Part shown: one piece after another, positions 21,134 to 22,931 of the stretch
Numbering within the stretch: position 1 is the first letter of the stretch
Layout: each line of letters begins with the position of its first letter
Assembly: GCA_041685735.1 (NCBI GenBank)
Contig: JAWLFE010000044.1
Coordinates: forward strand, 1 to 22,931
Direction of reading: 5' to 3'
Source of the DNA: CSSed11-175R1 sp041685735
GTDB taxonomy: Bacteria; Actinomycetota; Nitriliruptoria; Nitriliruptorales; Nitriliruptoraceae
DNA: 22,931 nt
The notes under the pieces: generated by a model
Databases searched by the model: none
Seen by the model: the letters and a program-made list of their open reading frames with translations, nothing else
Told to the model about the DNA's origin: nothing
Made by a program: the position numbers and the translations under genes

Positions 21134-21970
21134 ATGGTCGTCGATGCGGGTCCGATGTCGGCCCGTCACCGGACCGTGGTCGGGTCGGACGACACCCGGT
21201 TGCGGGTGACCGAGGTCGGCGACGGGGGCCGGTCGGCGGTCGTCCTGGCCCACGGAGCCGGCTCCTCGGCGCGGTTCATCGCGGACGCGTTCGCGGGCCC
21301 GGTCCTGGCATCCGGCCGTCGGCTGGTCACCTTCGACCTCCGCGGTCACGGTTGCTCCGATCCGGCACGCGATCCGGCGGACCACCACCTCGAGGTGCAC
21401 GCGGCGGACCTCCGGGTGGTCGTGGCGTCGGTCGCGGGACCGATCGACGTGGTCGGCGGGGTCTCGCTCGGCGGCCATGCGGCCGTCCGTGCGGTCGCAG
21501 CCGGAGACGTCCCCGGAGAGGTCGTCCTGGCGTGTCTGCCGGCCTGGACGGGGGCATCGCGCGGAGGCAACGGGGTGCATGCCGCGGTCGCCGCCGAGGT
21601 CCGCCGGGTTGGGATCGCTGCGGTCATCGCGCGGCTGGAGGCTGCCACGGACCTCGCGCCGTGGCTGCGGGAGACCCTCGTGCGTGACTACCGGTCGCAC
21701 GATGCGGACAGCCTGACGGCAACGCTGCTGGCGTTGGATGGTGGTGTCGCACCGTCCGCTGACGAGCTCGGTGGCCTCCCCGTGCCCCTGGCGGTCGTCG
21801 GATGGCCCGATGACCCTGGACATCCACTGGCGGTCGCCCGACACTGGGCCGGGTTGGCGCCGGTCGCTGCCCTCCGGACCCTGGACCTCCGGGTCCTCGA
21901 TCGCGGGGTCGACCACCTCGGCCGGGTGGCCATGGAGACCGTCGACGTCGTCGGTGACGAGGAGACCTGA
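21134..21970 (+). CDS. Alpha/beta hydrolase
   Basis: This 278-residue soluble alpha/beta hydrolase has the oxyanion loop HGAGSSARF (40-48), FDLRGHGCSD (67-76), the nucleophile elbow G109-V-S-L-G-G with S111, a candidate acid D226 or D227 in VVGWPDDPGHP, and the final histidine H261 in RGVDHLGRV. Substrate unknown; esterase or proline-iminopeptidase-like enzymes share this form. ATG 21134 directly follows the previous TGA with no ribosome-binding site, pointing to coupled translation; ATG 21155 is an alternative. Its stop shares the A of TGATG with the next gene. Confidence 0.85.
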   Translation: MVVDAGPMSARHRTVVGSDDTRLRVTEVGDGGRSAVVLAHGAGSSARFIADAFAGPVLASGRRLVTFDLRGHGCSDPARDPADHHLEVHAADLRVVVASVAGPIDVVGGVSLGGHAAVRAVAAGDVPGEVVLACLPAWTGASRGGNGVHAAVAAEVRRVGIAAVIARLEAATDLAPWLRETLVRDYRSHDADSLTATLLALDGGVAPSADELGGLPVPLAVVGWPDDPGHPLAVARHWAGLAPVAALRTLDLRVLDRGVDHLGRVAMETVDVVGDEET

Positions 21971-22188
21971 TGGAGATCGCGCTGCTCGCCGCTGTGGTCG
22001 GGCTGATCGGGCTCGGCTTGTTCGTCCTCTGGGTCTGGACGCTCGTGGATGTCCTGAAGGTGCCGAGTGATGACCGGTTCCGCAACGGCACCCAGCTGAT
22101 CTGGGTGTTGGTGATCGTGTTCACACAGATCATCGGCTCGATCATCTACCTCGCGGTCGGACGCCCGGAGCCCTCGCTGCGCCGCTGA
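21970..22188 (+). CDS. Small PLDc_N-domain membrane protein
   Basis: This 72-residue integral membrane protein has two helices (about 4-26 and 42-64). Between them the short loop DVLKVPSDDRFRNGTQLIW is typical of the PLDc_N domain, also found at the N-terminus of cardiolipin synthases. FTQIIGSIIYLAVGRPE after it is the other signature part. As a stand-alone protein its role is unknown; such genes are common in actinobacteria. The ATG overlaps the previous stop by one base (TGATG), so it depends on the hydrolase gene for translation. Confidence 0.88.
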   Translation: MEIALLAAVVGLIGLGLFVLWVWTLVDVLKVPSDDRFRNGTQLIWVLVIVFTQIIGSIIYLAVGRPEPSLRR

Positions 22189-22192
22189 GGAG

Positions 22193-22206
22193 CCGGCGAG
22201 CGCCGG
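22193..22206. terminator. Small hairpin between convergent genes
   Basis: CCGGC-GAGC-GCCGG forms a 5-bp GC stem with a four-base loop, lying between the ends of the PLDc_N gene and the molybdenum-hydroxylase gene. No T-tract follows on either side. It may serve as a weak bidirectional terminator. Confidence 0.35.
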
Positions 22207-22222
22207 ACGGGCCCTCTTCGAC

Positions 22223-22931
22223 TCACCGCCCGGCCCGGATGGCCTCCCAGACGCGCTGTGGTGTACAGGGCATCTGGATGTCCTCGACCCCGAACCCCCG
22301 GAGCGCGTCGACCACGGCGTTCATGACGGCTGGCGGCGCGCCGATGGTCCCGGATTCCCCGACGCCCTTGGTGCCCAACGCGTTGTCCCCCCGGGTCGTG
22401 GTCGTCAGGGTCTGGATGTGGGGCAGATCGGGAGCGGTCGGCACGAGGTAGTCGAGCAGTGAGCCGGTCAGCAGGTTGCCCTCGTCGTCGTGGACCACGC
22501 CCTCGTACAGCGCCTGGGCGATGCCCTGGGCGACGCCGCCATGGACCTGTCCCTGGAACAGCGCCGGGTTGATGATGACGCCGCTGTCGTCGACCGCGAC
22601 GAAGCGCAACAGCTCGACCTGGCCCGTCTCGGTATCGACCTCGACGATCGCGACGTGGGTCCCGTAGGGGAAGGTGAACCCGGGGGGATCGTGGTCGTGG
22701 ATGGCCTGGAGGCAGTCCATCCCCTCGACCTCGCGGTTCTCGAGCGCGGTCGCGATGTCGGCGAAGCTCAGGTGGGTGCCCGGATCGCCGCGGACCACCA
22801 GCCCACCATCGGCCACCTCGAGATCGTGCGCGTTGACCTCCAGCAGGGATCCGGCCGCGGCTCGGGCGGCGGTGAGCACCCGTTCGACCGCCCCGGCGAC
22901 GGCGACGCCGCCGACGGACATGGAGCGCGAC
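22223..22931 (-). CDS. Molybdenum hydroxylase large subunit, C-terminal part (xanthine/CO dehydrogenase family), partial
   Basis: About 235 codons are in the window; the gene runs on beyond its right edge. The frame is open upstream of the first ATG (22921), and the preceding residues read SRS before MSVGG. This matches the GSRS-x-x-VGG motif inside the molybdenum-binding domain of such enzymes, so that ATG is internal. Further signatures: FVAVDDSGVIINPALFQGQVHGGVAQGIAQALYE (about 107-140 from that Met) and K185-GVGESGTIGAP, with E189 as the catalytic base near molybdenum. The family oxidises CO, xanthine, aldehydes or aromatic heterocycles, using a molybdopterin-cytosine cofactor with FAD and [2Fe-2S] partners encoded elsewhere. 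The piece seen does not include the CO-specific active-site loop, so the substrate is open. Confidence 0.9.
   Translation of the reverse strand, partial: SRSMSVGGVAVAGAVERVLTAARAAAGSLLEVNAHDLEVADGGLVVRGDPGTHLSFADIATALENREVEGMDCLQAIHDHDPPGFTFPYGTHVAIVEVDTETGQVELLRFVAVDDSGVIINPALFQGQVHGGVAQGIAQALYEGVVHDDEGNLLTGSLLDYLVPTAPDLPHIQTLTTTTRGDNALGTKGVGESGTIGAPPAVMNAVVDALRGFGVEDIQMPCTPQRVWEAIRAGR

Noticed and set aside
19565..21916. 783-aa minus-strand open frame
   Set aside because: Antisense shadow covering three well-supported plus-strand genes.
1..22931. tRNA, rRNA, riboswitch or insertion sequence
   Set aside because: No cloverleaf, conserved rRNA stretch, known riboswitch core or transposase with terminal repeats was seen on reading either strand; a covariance-model scan would be needed to exclude small RNAs.

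Overview
The window is high-GC DNA with densely packed genes on both strands, GTG as well as ATG starts, promoters with bare TAGGCT-type -10 boxes, apparently leaderless genes, a 13E12/DUF222-type HNH gene, DtxR-type iron boxes and strongly acidic extracytoplasmic proteins. This points to a chromosomal segment of an Actinomycetota bacterium. The acidic lipoproteins and the heliorhodopsin would suit an aquatic or salt-tolerant lineage such as Nitriliruptoria, but I cannot place it from sequence alone. No rRNA, tRNA, CRISPR array or insertion sequence was seen.

Layout. 1-175: end of an ABC-2 type permease. 400-2082: DUF222/HNH gene behind a promoter overlapped by a LexA (SOS) box. 2058-2368: gene-free, with a 36-bp tandem repeat. 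2369-4103 (minus): thpR, a 75-aa unknown protein and a heliorhodopsin. 4265-4567: small lipoprotein. 4575-5786 (minus): rmuC. 5967-7812 (plus): FrnE-like oxidoreductase overlapping a membrane-anchored alpha/beta hydrolase. 7784-9553 (minus): potassium channel with two RCK modules. 9770-9973 (minus): cold-shock protein.

10145-13917 (minus) is a three-gene operon: an unknown 133-aa protein, a DUF2236 (MpaB/Lcp-type) oxygenase and a molybdopterin/[4Fe-4S] oxidoreductase. It is divergent from an iron-uptake locus (14189-18214): ferric-iron binding lipoprotein, fused permease, and an ATPase on the opposite strand. Two iron boxes lie between the two operons. A third lies between the ATPase gene and a divergent DtxR-family regulator (18334-19029). 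The three iron boxes make iron the common theme of 10-19 kb.

19088-22188 (plus) carries an orphan GroES-like protein, hisC, a TlpA-type thioredoxin lipoprotein, an alpha/beta hydrolase and a small PLDc_N membrane protein, the last four tightly packed. 22223-22931 (minus) is the C-terminal part of a xanthine/CO-dehydrogenase-type molybdenum subunit.

The places most worth a second look are the heliorhodopsin cluster with its unknown small partner, the iron-box-flanked oxygenase/molybdoenzyme operon, the 9-bp repeat that builds both the ribosome-binding site and the start codons of the iron ATPase gene, and a DtxR-family regulator whose metal-site and DNA-reading residues look substituted.
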